Assembly: GCA_965267775.1 (NCBI GenBank)
Contig: OZ254140.1
Span: forward strand, 868,001 to 932,000
Direction: 5' to 3'
From: Planktophila sp965267775
GTDB lineage: Bacteria; Actinomycetota; Actinomycetes; Nanopelagicales; Nanopelagicaceae
Length of the DNA stretch: 64,000 nt
Part shown: one piece after another, positions 1 to 8,052 of the stretch
Position numbering within the stretch: the first letter of the stretch is position 1
Layout: each line of letters opens with the position of its first letter
Program-made: the position numbers and the translations under genes
Notes under the pieces: generated by a model
The model's input: only the letters and a program-made list of their open reading frames with translations
The model's database searches: none
What the model was told of the DNA's origin: nothing

Positions 1-33
1 GTGAGCGAAGAAGTTGCAGCAGATGGAACTCGA

Positions 34-879
34 CTATTGCAATGCAGATATAAGGGCGACTCCCCCAACAGCTAATACGACTCCGACGTATTGAGCCTTA
101 TGGAGTCTCTCATGCAAGAAGATATAGGCGAGAACGGCAGTTGCGATTGGATAGAGCGAGCCAAGAACCATCGCGATAGAGACAAGTCCCTTTGTTGTTG
201 CGACACCGAGAAGTAGGTTTGCAGAGAAATCCGCGATGCCAATTGCGGCCAAGAGTGGAATGTCGGTTGACCGAACTCCCCCACCATTTCGCATCCTTAT
301 AAAGTATGCGGCGCTGACGATAAACGTTGTCGAGCGCATCGTCGTCATTGTAAGAAGCGAACTTTGCTGAGAACCAATCGACATAAAAGTTAGCGCTGAA
401 CCAAAACCAAGTGCGGCACCGAGGGCTAAGAGAACGGGTTTAATCGGAAGACCTTGAGTAATTTCAGGACCGCTTGCAAGGAAGCCACCGATAATTGCTG
501 CAATCACTCCCATCGTTAGAGGGGTTGAGAGTTGATCGCCTTTAATGACGAGTGCAAAGAAGAGTGGAATCAGAACGCTGAGCGAACTGATTGGCGATAC
601 AACGCCCATACGTCCACTTGATAGCCCTGCGTAGAGACAGAGAAGGCCTGCATAACCAGAGAGGCCTGCAAGTGCACCATTGACCAAGTAGCCTGATGAA
701 TCGAGTGAAGGCGCAATCCAATCGCCCGAGATTAGAACAAGGAGAATTCCAAAGGCGAGACCAAAAGCTTGATTTATTCCGAGAACGACCATCGTAGGCA
801 ATCTCTTGCTGAGATTTCCTGCATGGTAGTCGGCGCTCCCCCAGAGGAGGCTTGAGAGAAGTGCAAGGAGCGTTGCCAT
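34..879 (-). CDS. EamA/DMT-family transporter
   Basis: A 281-residue, very hydrophobic protein with about ten predicted membrane segments arranged as two similar halves, as in the drug/metabolite (EamA) superfamily. The N-terminus (ALLSSLLWGSADYHAGNLSK) resembles the first helix of EamA repeats, and the second half ends with a paired helix (GSLYPIATAVLAYIFLHERL). It probably exports or imports a small metabolite across the cytoplasmic membrane; the substrate cannot be read from sequence. It is divergent from the DUF3000 gene, with 68 bp between the start codons. The ATG at 879 has no Shine-Dalgarno sequence but has a TANNNT box six bases upstream, suggesting a leaderless mRNA. Confidence 0.88.
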   Translation of the reverse strand: MATLLALLSSLLWGSADYHAGNLSKRLPTMVVLGINQAFGLAFGILLVLISGDWIAPSLDSSGYLVNGALAGLSGYAGLLCLYAGLSSGRMGVVSPISSLSVLIPLFFALVIKGDQLSTPLTMGVIAAIIGGFLASGPEITQGLPIKPVLLALGAALGFGSALTFMSIGSQQSSLLTMTTMRSTTFIVSAAYFIRMRNGGGVRSTDIPLLAAIGIADFSANLLLGVATTKGLVSIAMVLGSLYPIATAVLAYIFLHERLHKAQYVGVVLAVGGVALISALQ

Positions 880-885
880 CCGCGC

Positions 886-891
886 AGGGTA
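886..891 (-). promoter_or_regulatory. -10 box of leaderless EamA gene
   Basis: On the minus strand TACCCT is followed by six bases and then the ATG at 879. No purine-rich ribosome site lies between them, so transcription probably starts at the A of the start codon. Inferred from the same spacing at several other genes in the window. Confidence 0.55.
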
Positions 892-935
892 TCGAATCCG
901 AGGCCGACCTCCCAGCTATTTCACCCTTTCATCTT

Positions 936-941
936 TAGAAT
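936..941 (+). promoter_or_regulatory. -10 box of leaderless DUF3000 gene
   Basis: TAGAAT, six bases, then GTG at 948, without a Shine-Dalgarno sequence. The geometry is that of a leaderless transcript beginning at the GTG. It also supports the choice of GTG 948 as the DUF3000 start. Confidence 0.6.
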
Positions 942-947
942 TGAGCA

Positions 948-1538
948 GTGAATTCACGCGCCCCTTTCTCATTCGAATCAATGATTAACATCATTCGTGA
1001 ATTTACCCCCCGTAGCGAGATTGAACTTGAAGAAGTTCCCGCTCCTCAAAAACTCGCTCAATACTCTTTCGCATTTACCGCCGATGTCAGCAATGGACTT
1101 ATCGGAGATCAAGAAGATGAACTTGCATCAGGTCGCTTTGTGATTTTGCATGAACCAGGCGGACAGGACACTTGGGAGGGCGAATACCGTTGCGTGACAT
1201 TTATGCGCGCATCTGTCGACTCCGATATGCAGGCAGACCCTCTTCTTCCTGAGGTCGGATGGAATTGGCTTCTCGATAGTTTGCAAGAGGCGGATGCTCT
1301 CTACAGCGCTCCGTCAGGAACCGTTACTCGCGTTTCAAGCGCTTCATTTGGAAAGTTATCTTCTCGCCATGATGAGTCAGAGGTTGAGATTCGCGCATCA
1401 TGGTCTCCAATTCTGACAACTCCGGAAGAGCTCGTTCCACATGTTCGCGCTTGGTGCAATTTCATTAGCGAGGTAGCAGGATTGCCTCCCATCGCCGAAG
1501 GCGTTGCCTCAATCAGCACTGCACGTCGTCGTGGCTGA
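948..1538 (+). CDS. DUF3000 domain-containing protein
   Basis: A 196-residue soluble protein of the actinobacterial DUF3000 family, whose biochemical role is unknown. There are no membrane segments or catalytic motifs that I recognise; the middle part (ASGRFVILHEPGGQDTWEGE) is typical of the family. It lies directly before RNase D and overlaps it by a few bases, the same pairing as Rv2680/Rv2681 in M. tuberculosis, so the two are probably co-transcribed and co-translated. A link to RNA processing is only inferred from this context. The GTG start at 948 is supported by a TAGAAT box at leaderless spacing. The next in-frame Met is residue 12. Confidence 0.85.
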   Translation: MNSRAPFSFESMINIIREFTPRSEIELEEVPAPQKLAQYSFAFTADVSNGLIGDQEDELASGRFVILHEPGGQDTWEGEYRCVTFMRASVDSDMQADPLLPEVGWNWLLDSLQEADALYSAPSGTVTRVSSASFGKLSSRHDESEVEIRASWSPILTTPEELVPHVRAWCNFISEVAGLPPIAEGVASISTARRRG

Positions 1539-2799
1539 ACTTCTTACCGCCCCATATCTCGGCTTGCCGGAATTAGTCGCAACCCCTGAACAATTCGAAG
1601 CGATGCTTGAAGAACTTGCTGGCGGTTCAGGTCCCTACGCAGTCGATGCAGAGCGTGCCTCTGGCTATCGCTACAGCTCTCGTGCATATTTAATTCAGAT
1701 TAAACGTCAAGGTGGCGGACTGCATCTCATTGATCCCATTCCATTTGGTGTAGGGAGTGATTATTTCGCTCGACTCAATGATCTCTGGCGTGATGAAGAG
1801 ATCATCTTGCATGCAAGTACTCAAGATCTTCCTTGTCTTCGTGAAGTTGGACTTAACCCCACTCGCTTATTTGATACAGAGCTTGCAGGAAGACTTATCG
1901 GCCTGCCAAGAGTTGGTCTAGGCGCACTTGTTGAATCGCTCTTAGATATCGGTTTGGCGAAAGAGCACTCTGCGCAAGATTGGTCGGTACGACCATTGCC
2001 TGAAGATTGGCTCAACTACGCCGCCCTCGATGTAGAACTTCTCATTGAACTTCGTAATGAGATTGAAAAGTTGCTTATCGAGAAGAAGAAGTTGAAGTGG
2101 GCGCTTGAAGAATTCAAATCAATTCTTGCCGCTCCACCTGCACCTAAACGAGTAGATCCATGGCGACGTACATCAGGAATGCATAAGGTAAGGACGCGTT
2201 CGCAGCTCTCGATTGTGAAATCACTCTGGGAGGCGCGCGATGACCTCGCAGCTCACCTCGATATCTCTCCAGGGCGAGTTCTCTCAGATCTCGCAATCTC
2301 TACAATCGCACTTGCTAGCAATACTGCGCCTCTAGCAACTAAGCGAGATCTCGAAAAGGTCTTACGCCCTATCGGACTTCGCGCACGTTGGTTTGAAAAT
2401 ACTCCACGTTGGCTCAAGGCGATAGATAGCGCTCTCGCCCTCTCTGAGGATGAGATGCCGCAGACGCGGAGCAAAGCTGAGGCTCTCCCACCTATCAAGA
2501 TCTGGCGTGATCGTTTCCCAGAGAAGTACATTCCACTCTCTCACGCTCGCTTCAACATGTCGCTTAAGGCTGAGGAGCTAGAGCTTCCCGTCGAGAACTT
2601 ACTTACCCCAGAACATCTACGACAGATCTGCTGGCAACTGCCTGATCCTGATGAAGTTGAGCGGATCTTGGGCGAGATGGGCGCTCGACCCTGGCAGATT
2701 GAGATTGCAGCCCCAATTTTGATCAGCGCCCTTGCTCAGAGCGAGGCGTTGGAAATTCCTGAGCCTGAAGAGGCGACGCCCGACGTACCAGCCGAATAA
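1531..2799 (+). CDS. rnd: Ribonuclease D-like 3'-5' exonuclease with HRDC domain
   Basis: About 422 residues. The DEDD exonuclease motifs are visible: D-x-E in YAVDAERASGYRYS, a later Asp in LFDTELAGRLIG, and the Tyr-x3-Asp motif in YAALDVELLIEL. A helical HRDC nucleic-acid-binding region follows (around VKSLWEARDDLAAHLDISPG). The family trims RNA 3' ends with two metal ions; in actinobacteria the exact substrates are not established. I chose GTG 1531, which overlaps the DUF3000 stop as GTGGCTGA and suggests translational coupling. An in-frame TTG at 1504 would add nine residues and cannot be excluded. No Shine-Dalgarno sequence is obvious for either start. Confidence 0.88.
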   Translation: MAELLTAPYLGLPELVATPEQFEAMLEELAGGSGPYAVDAERASGYRYSSRAYLIQIKRQGGGLHLIDPIPFGVGSDYFARLNDLWRDEEIILHASTQDLPCLREVGLNPTRLFDTELAGRLIGLPRVGLGALVESLLDIGLAKEHSAQDWSVRPLPEDWLNYAALDVELLIELRNEIEKLLIEKKKLKWALEEFKSILAAPPAPKRVDPWRRTSGMHKVRTRSQLSIVKSLWEARDDLAAHLDISPGRVLSDLAISTIALASNTAPLATKRDLEKVLRPIGLRARWFENTPRWLKAIDSALALSEDEMPQTRSKAEALPPIKIWRDRFPEKYIPLSHARFNMSLKAEELELPVENLLTPEHLRQICWQLPDPDEVERILGEMGARPWQIEIAAPILISALAQSEALEIPEPEEATPDVPAE

Positions 2800-2879
2800 A
2801 AAAGCGCGCTACCTCGTAGCGGAAATGGCTACCGGCGAGTAACCTAAAAGCCTCACCACCTTGAGCTTTAGGAGCCTTG

Positions 2880-4070
2880 ATGACACGCACCGTTGTCCTC
2901 GTTGATGCAGTTCGCACGCCATTTGGAAAGTCAGGTGGCGCCTTCGTTAATACGCGCGCAGATGATCTACTTATTCGAGCGATGCGCGGATTGATTGAGC
3001 GAAATCCACAGCTCCCCCTCAACCAGATTGATGACGTTGCAATCGCTGCTGCAACTCAGACCGGCGATCAAGGAATGAATATCGGTCGCAGCGCATCACT
3101 CTTAGCAGGGCTTCCCAATACCGTTCCAGGATATTCAATCGATCGTTGGTGTGCAGGTGCGCTGACTGCGACAACAACTGTTGCAGGACAGATTGCGATG
3201 GGTGCGATTGATCTTGCACTCGCTGGTGGCGTTGAACATATGGGCAATCACCCAATGGGCGAATTGATGAATCCAAATCCTCGCTACCTTGCAGAGAAGA
3301 TTGTCGATCCAGATGCGATGTCAATGGGTGCAACTGCTGAGCGCCTCCACGATCGCTTCCCAGATATCACCAAAGAGCGCGCAGATCGTTATGCATATAA
3401 CTCACAGATGAAGACCGCAAAGGCATATGAGCAGGGTTTGATTCAGCGCGATCTCATTCCAACAGCTGCTCGCTCAGAAGAACTTGGTTGGACAATCGTC
3501 TCTGCAGATGAGGGGCCACGTCCAACAACAACGATGGAGGGTCTTGCAGGCTTAAAGACGCCGTTCCGTCCAGGTGGACGCGTTACCGCGGGAAATGCAT
3601 CAGGCATTAACGATGGCGCAACAATTGCGCTCCTTGCTAGCGAAGATAAGGCGAAAGAGCTTGGACTTCCCATCAAAGCGAAAATGGTTACATTCGCATT
3701 TGCGGGCGTAGAACCAGAGGTAATGGGTTATGGACCAGTTCCATCGACAGAGAAGGCCCTTGCAAAGGCAGGGTTAACAATTGCCGATATCGGTGCCTTT
3801 GAGATTAATGAAGCTTTCGCAGTGCAGGTCATCGCATTCCTTGAGCACTTTGGAATCGGTGATGAAGATCCACGCGTCAATCCATATGGAGGAGCAATCG
3901 CAGTGGGCCACCCATTGGCATCTTCCGGTGTGCGCCTCATGATCAACCTCGCTCGCACCTTTGAATCACACCCAGAAGTTCGATATGGCATTACAACAAT
4001 GTGTATCGGCCTTGGAATGGGCGGAACAGTTATTTGGGAAAATCCACACTTCAACGGAGGAAATAAGTAA
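2880..4070 (+). CDS. fadA: Acetyl-CoA C-acyltransferase (thiolase)
   Basis: A 396-residue thiolase that cleaves 3-ketoacyl-CoA to acetyl-CoA plus a shortened acyl-CoA, the last step of beta-oxidation. The active-site residues can be placed: nucleophilic Cys91 in DRWCAGALT, His344 in VGHPLASSG and acid/base Cys375 in TMCIGLGMGG. The ATG at 2880 follows an AGGAG Shine-Dalgarno sequence; a TTG one codon earlier is less likely. The next gene starts one base after its stop, so thiolase and the FadB-type protein are one transcription unit, as in other actinobacteria where the pair also follows RNase D. Confidence 0.93.
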   Translation: MTRTVVLVDAVRTPFGKSGGAFVNTRADDLLIRAMRGLIERNPQLPLNQIDDVAIAAATQTGDQGMNIGRSASLLAGLPNTVPGYSIDRWCAGALTATTTVAGQIAMGAIDLALAGGVEHMGNHPMGELMNPNPRYLAEKIVDPDAMSMGATAERLHDRFPDITKERADRYAYNSQMKTAKAYEQGLIQRDLIPTAARSEELGWTIVSADEGPRPTTTMEGLAGLKTPFRPGGRVTAGNASGINDGATIALLASEDKAKELGLPIKAKMVTFAFAGVEPEVMGYGPVPSTEKALAKAGLTIADIGAFEINEAFAVQVIAFLEHFGIGDEDPRVNPYGGAIAVGHPLASSGVRLMINLARTFESHPEVRYGITTMCIGLGMGGTVIWENPHFNGGNK

Positions 4071-6182
4071 ATGGCTACACCACTCGTATTGCCTGAAGGC
4101 GCTCCTGAAGAAGTAATCACCGTTGCAAAGGTCCGCGATGTAGATCTGACTCCATTTGGCTTTAAGGGCGTTCTCGCTCTTATTACCCTCGATAACGGTC
4201 TCGATCACACACGTCCCAATACCCTTGGACCACAATCTGTAGCTTCCCTTGATGCTGCAATCACAGAAGCGATCTCACATAAGCCAGCTGCAATTGCAGT
4301 AACTGGTAAGCCATTTATCTTCGCAGCAGGTGCCGATCTCTCTGCAATGTCATTTCTGACAGATCGCAGTCAGGCTCTTGCGATTGGCAAGTTGGGACAC
4401 GATGTATTCCGTCGTCTCGGTGAGATTGATATTCCAACATTCTCATTTATCAATGGCCTCGCACTCGGTGGCGGACTTGAGATTGGTCTTCACTCGAAGT
4501 ACCGCACACTTGCATCAACTGCTTTCACAGCACTTCCTGAAGTTTTCCTTGGACTTGTTCCAGGGTGGGGTGGAGCAACTCTCCTACCAAAGTTGATTGG
4601 TCCAGAGAAGGCTGTACAGGTAATCATTCTCAATGCGCTCAATAACAACACAATGATGAAGGCGAAGGATGCACTTGCACTTGGCGTTGTTGATGCTGTC
4701 TACGAACCAGCCGATTTCCTAGAAAAGTCTGTGGCATTCACTGCTTCTGTTCTCTCAGGTGCAACAAAGATTGAGCGTAAGGATTACAGTAACGATCCTG
4801 CATGGGATACAGCGCTTGCTACAGGAAAAGCTGCAGCGCTCAAGAAGTTTGGTGGTGCAGATATTGCATCTCCTCGCAAGGCGCTCGAGCTCATTGCAGC
4901 TGCTAAGAGCTGTAGCAATGGTGAAGGTTTCGATGCTGAAGATCAGGTACTCGCCGATCTCGTAATGTCTGATCCACTTCGCGCTTCACTCTATGCATTT
5001 AATATGATTCAGAAGAAGCGCAAGAAGGTTGAAGGCGCTCCTAAGGCAAACCTTGCACGTAAGGTCACAAAGGTTGGCGTTGTCGGTGCTGGACTTATGG
5101 CATCTCAGCTCGCCCTTCTCCTTGTGCGCAATCTCAAGTGTCCAGTAGTGATGACTGATATCGATCAGGAGCGCGCAGATAAGGGCGTTGCTTGGGTTCG
5201 TGCAGAGCTTGCAAAGCTCGTTGAGAAGAAACGTATGAGCGCCGAGAGCGCACAACGCCTCTCTGCACTTATCTCAGGATCTGCAGATAAGTCTGTCTAC
5301 GCCGGTTGCGACTTCATCATTGAGGCAATCTTTGAAGAGCTCTCACTCAAGCAAGAACTCTTCAAGACCCTTGAAGGAATCGTCTCCCCCGAGTGTGTGC
5401 TTGCAACAAATACCTCTTCGCTCTCAGTCGAGCGGATGTCGGAAGGTATGAAGAATCCAGAGCGCGTTGTTGGCTTCCACTTCTTCAATCCAGTTGCTGT
5501 GATGCCACTTCTCGAAGTAGCTCGCACATCTCACACAGATGATGCAACAACTGCAACAGCGGTTGAGGTAGGAAAGAATCTCAAGAAGACGATGATCATC
5601 TGTAAGGATGCTCCAGGATTCGTCGTTAATCGACTTCTTACCCGCTTCATGGGTGAGATTACCGATGCTGTCGATGAAGGAACCGATCCAGCAACTGCAG
5701 ATAATGCAATGCGCGCAATCGGATTCCCAATGAGTCCCTTTGAACTACTTGGCCTCGTTGGACCAGGCGTTGCTCTCCATGTTGCAGAGACTCTCAATAA
5801 GAACCTCGGACCTCGCTATCGCATCTCACCAACGATGCAGGCGATGGTCAAGGGAGGCGTTAAGACTTTCTATATAAAGAATGAAGATGGTAGCTACGGA
5901 GCAAACCCCGCAGCTGTTGCACTCATTCATAAGGGCACAACTCCATCAACAGCCGAGCAGGTTCGCGATCGTGCACTGAAGGCACTTGCAGAAGAGGCTC
6001 GAATGATGCTCGATGAAGGTGTTGTTGCAACGCCTTCAGAGATTGATCTATGCATGTTGCTCGGTGCTGGCTGGCCGATGCACCTCGGTGGAATCTTGCC
6101 GTTCCTTGATCGTGAAGGTATTAGCGACGCTGTTTGTGGTCAGCGCTTTCATGCTCCGGGAATTGCATCGGCTCTGAAGTAG
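4071..6182 (+). CDS. fadB: FadB-type enoyl-CoA hydratase/3-hydroxyacyl-CoA dehydrogenase
   Basis: A 703-residue two-domain beta-oxidation enzyme. The N-terminal crotonase domain has the GGGLE turn and catalytic Glu137 and Glu157, spaced 20 apart as Glu119/Glu139 are in E. coli FadB. A Rossmann NAD site follows (GVVGAGLMASQ, residues 337-347), then the dehydrogenase motif GFHFFNPV and a C-terminal helical domain. It hydrates enoyl-CoA and oxidises the 3-hydroxyacyl-CoA, passing its product to the upstream thiolase. A GGAGG ribosome site lies before ATG 4071. Its last 62 bases overlap the end of dxs on the opposite strand; the final residues still look like normal FadB, so this overlap is carried by a dxs extension. 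Confidence 0.94.
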   Translation: MATPLVLPEGAPEEVITVAKVRDVDLTPFGFKGVLALITLDNGLDHTRPNTLGPQSVASLDAAITEAISHKPAAIAVTGKPFIFAAGADLSAMSFLTDRSQALAIGKLGHDVFRRLGEIDIPTFSFINGLALGGGLEIGLHSKYRTLASTAFTALPEVFLGLVPGWGGATLLPKLIGPEKAVQVIILNALNNNTMMKAKDALALGVVDAVYEPADFLEKSVAFTASVLSGATKIERKDYSNDPAWDTALATGKAAALKKFGGADIASPRKALELIAAAKSCSNGEGFDAEDQVLADLVMSDPLRASLYAFNMIQKKRKKVEGAPKANLARKVTKVGVVGAGLMASQLALLLVRNLKCPVVMTDIDQERADKGVAWVRAELAKLVEKKRMSAESAQRLSALISGSADKSVYAGCDFIIEAIFEELSLKQELFKTLEGIVSPECVLATNTSSLSVERMSEGMKNPERVVGFHFFNPVAVMPLLEVARTSHTDDATTATAVEVGKNLKKTMIICKDAPGFVVNRLLTRFMGEITDAVDEGTDPATADNAMRAIGFPMSPFELLGLVGPGVALHVAETLNKNLGPRYRISPTMQAMVKGGVKTFYIKNEDGSYGANPAAVALIHKGTTPSTAEQVRDRALKALAEEARMMLDEGVVATPSEIDLCMLLGAGWPMHLGGILPFLDREGISDAVCGQRFHAPGIASALK

Positions 6183-8037
6183 AGCTCCACTCAACGATTT
6201 CACGAGCAATCTTCTGAGCTGTGATTCCGAGATCTTCAAGGATTTCATTGCGCTTAGAGTGTTCGATAAATTCAAGTGGTACACCGATGCTGTGCACTGG
6301 CACCTCGAGGCGTGCATCGCGGAACATCTCTGAAAGTGATGAGGCGATTCCGCCATGGCGGATTCCATCTTCGAGGACAACAACGCTCTTGTAACGTCGT
6401 GCCATCGTGACGAGTGATGCAGGAAGTGGCTTGACCCAACGAGGATCGACAACAGTAACGCCGATATCTTCGCGATAGGCCTGAGATGCTGCTTCAACAG
6501 CCATTGGAGCCATTGCACCGACGCTGAGGAGCAATACATCTGCACTCTCACCGCGATAAAGAACATCTACACCATCACGGCTTTCAAAGGCTGGAATATC
6601 TTCATGCACAGCGCCCTTTGGAAAACGAAGAAGTGTTGGTCGATCGTTGATATTGAGAGCTTCACCGAGCGCTTGACGAAGGCGTGCGCCATCACGAGGA
6701 GCTGCAACAGCCAAGGTAGGGACAATGCCGGTGAGTGCGAGATCCCAAATACCGTGGTGTGAAGGTCCGTCATCGCCGGTCACTCCTGCGCGATCGAGAA
6801 TGAAAGTGACGCCCGCGCCATGGAGAGCAACATCGAGCAAGAGCTGATCAAATGCACGATTAAGGAAGGTTGAGTAAACGGCGACAACTGGATGAATGCC
6901 TGTGTAGGCAAGTCCAGCAGCGCTTGTGACGGCATGCTGTTCTGCAATACCGACATCGATAGTGCGATCCGGATAGGCCTTCTGGAATTTATCTAAGCCT
7001 GTTGGTCCGAGCATCGCAGCGGTGATTGCGACAATATCCTGACGTTCTGCAGCGATTTCGACGAGTTCGCTTCCAAAGACATCGGTCCAAGAAGTTTTAC
7101 TTGCAGAGACAGGCATGCCAGTCTCTGGATCGACAATTCCAACTGCGTGGAACTTCTCTGCCTCATCCGCAACGGCCGGGCTATAGCCGCGACCCTTTTC
7201 GGTGATGACATGCACGAGTACTGGTTCGCCAAATTCTTTCGCTTGTTCAAGGGCTCGATCCATTGCAGCGATGTCATGTCCATCAATTGGTCCAATGTAC
7301 TTAAGACCAAGATCTTCAAACATGCCTTGTGGGGCGACAATGTCTTTGATCCCCTTCTTCATTCCATGCAAGGTTTCAAAGATTGGCGTGCCAACGACAG
7401 GAGTTTTCTGGAGAACTTCCTTACCCCAATCAAGGAAACGTTCATAGCCTTGAGTCATACGAAGGGTTGCGAGGTGTGCAGCAAGGCCGCCGATTGTTGG
7501 CGAGTATGAACGCTCATTATCGTTAACAACGATGACGAGATTGCGTTCCCCAGCTGCAGAGATATTGTTGAGCGCCTCCCATGACATACCGCCGGTGAGT
7601 GCACCATCGCCAACAACTACAACAACGTGGCGATCCTTCTGACCTGTAAGTGAGAATCCTCGAGAGATTCCATCGCCCCATGAGAGCGCAGTTGAAGCAT
7701 GTGAGTTCTCAATAACATCGTGCTCAGATTCGCGGCGGTTTGGATATCCGGCGATTCCACCGCGTTGACGGAGTCCATCGAATTGATCGGCCCGACCAGT
7801 CACGATCTTATGAACGTAGGACTGGTGACCCGTATCGAAGAGAACTAGATCCTTCGGTGAATCAAAGGTGCGGTGGATTGAGAGTGTTAGTTCAACGACG
7901 CCGAGGTTGGGACCTAAGTGGCCACCTGTGCGCGAGACCTTCTCGACTAAGAAGGCGCGAATCTCTGCTGAGAGCTCTGCCAATTGGGCAGGTGTCAGCG
8001 TTTTGAGGTCGGCAGGACCTTTGAGAGATTCGAGCAT
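6121..8037 (-). CDS. dxs: 1-deoxy-D-xylulose-5-phosphate synthase
   Basis: A 638-residue thiamine-diphosphate enzyme that condenses pyruvate and glyceraldehyde-3-phosphate, the first step of the MEP isoprenoid pathway. The diphosphate/Mg motif GDGALTGGMSWEALNN, the transketolase-like central domain (DVGIAEQHAVTSAAGLA) and GDDGPSHHG are present. Length is normal except for about 20 extra residues at the C-terminus that are encoded antisense to the end of fadB. It starts 15 bases after the aconitase stop, so it could be read from the acnA promoter, though a promoter of its own cannot be ruled out. The RNase D/dxs neighbourhood matches Rv2681-Rv2682c. Confidence 0.96.
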   Translation of the reverse strand: MLESLKGPADLKTLTPAQLAELSAEIRAFLVEKVSRTGGHLGPNLGVVELTLSIHRTFDSPKDLVLFDTGHQSYVHKIVTGRADQFDGLRQRGGIAGYPNRRESEHDVIENSHASTALSWGDGISRGFSLTGQKDRHVVVVVGDGALTGGMSWEALNNISAAGERNLVIVVNDNERSYSPTIGGLAAHLATLRMTQGYERFLDWGKEVLQKTPVVGTPIFETLHGMKKGIKDIVAPQGMFEDLGLKYIGPIDGHDIAAMDRALEQAKEFGEPVLVHVITEKGRGYSPAVADEAEKFHAVGIVDPETGMPVSASKTSWTDVFGSELVEIAAERQDIVAITAAMLGPTGLDKFQKAYPDRTIDVGIAEQHAVTSAAGLAYTGIHPVVAVYSTFLNRAFDQLLLDVALHGAGVTFILDRAGVTGDDGPSHHGIWDLALTGIVPTLAVAAPRDGARLRQALGEALNINDRPTLLRFPKGAVHEDIPAFESRDGVDVLYRGESADVLLLSVGAMAPMAVEAASQAYREDIGVTVVDPRWVKPLPASLVTMARRYKSVVVLEDGIRHGGIASSLSEMFRDARLEVPVHSIGVPLEFIEHSKRNEILEDLGITAQKIAREIVEWSSTSEPMQFPEHESADHKQRR

Positions 8038-8052
8038 GTAGAGAAGTGTAAG

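Noticed and set aside
2800..2879. Hairpin CTCGTAGC/GCTACCGGCGAG before the thiolase gene
   Set aside because: The stem needs a bulge of several bases and there is no T run; too weak to call as a terminator or attenuator.
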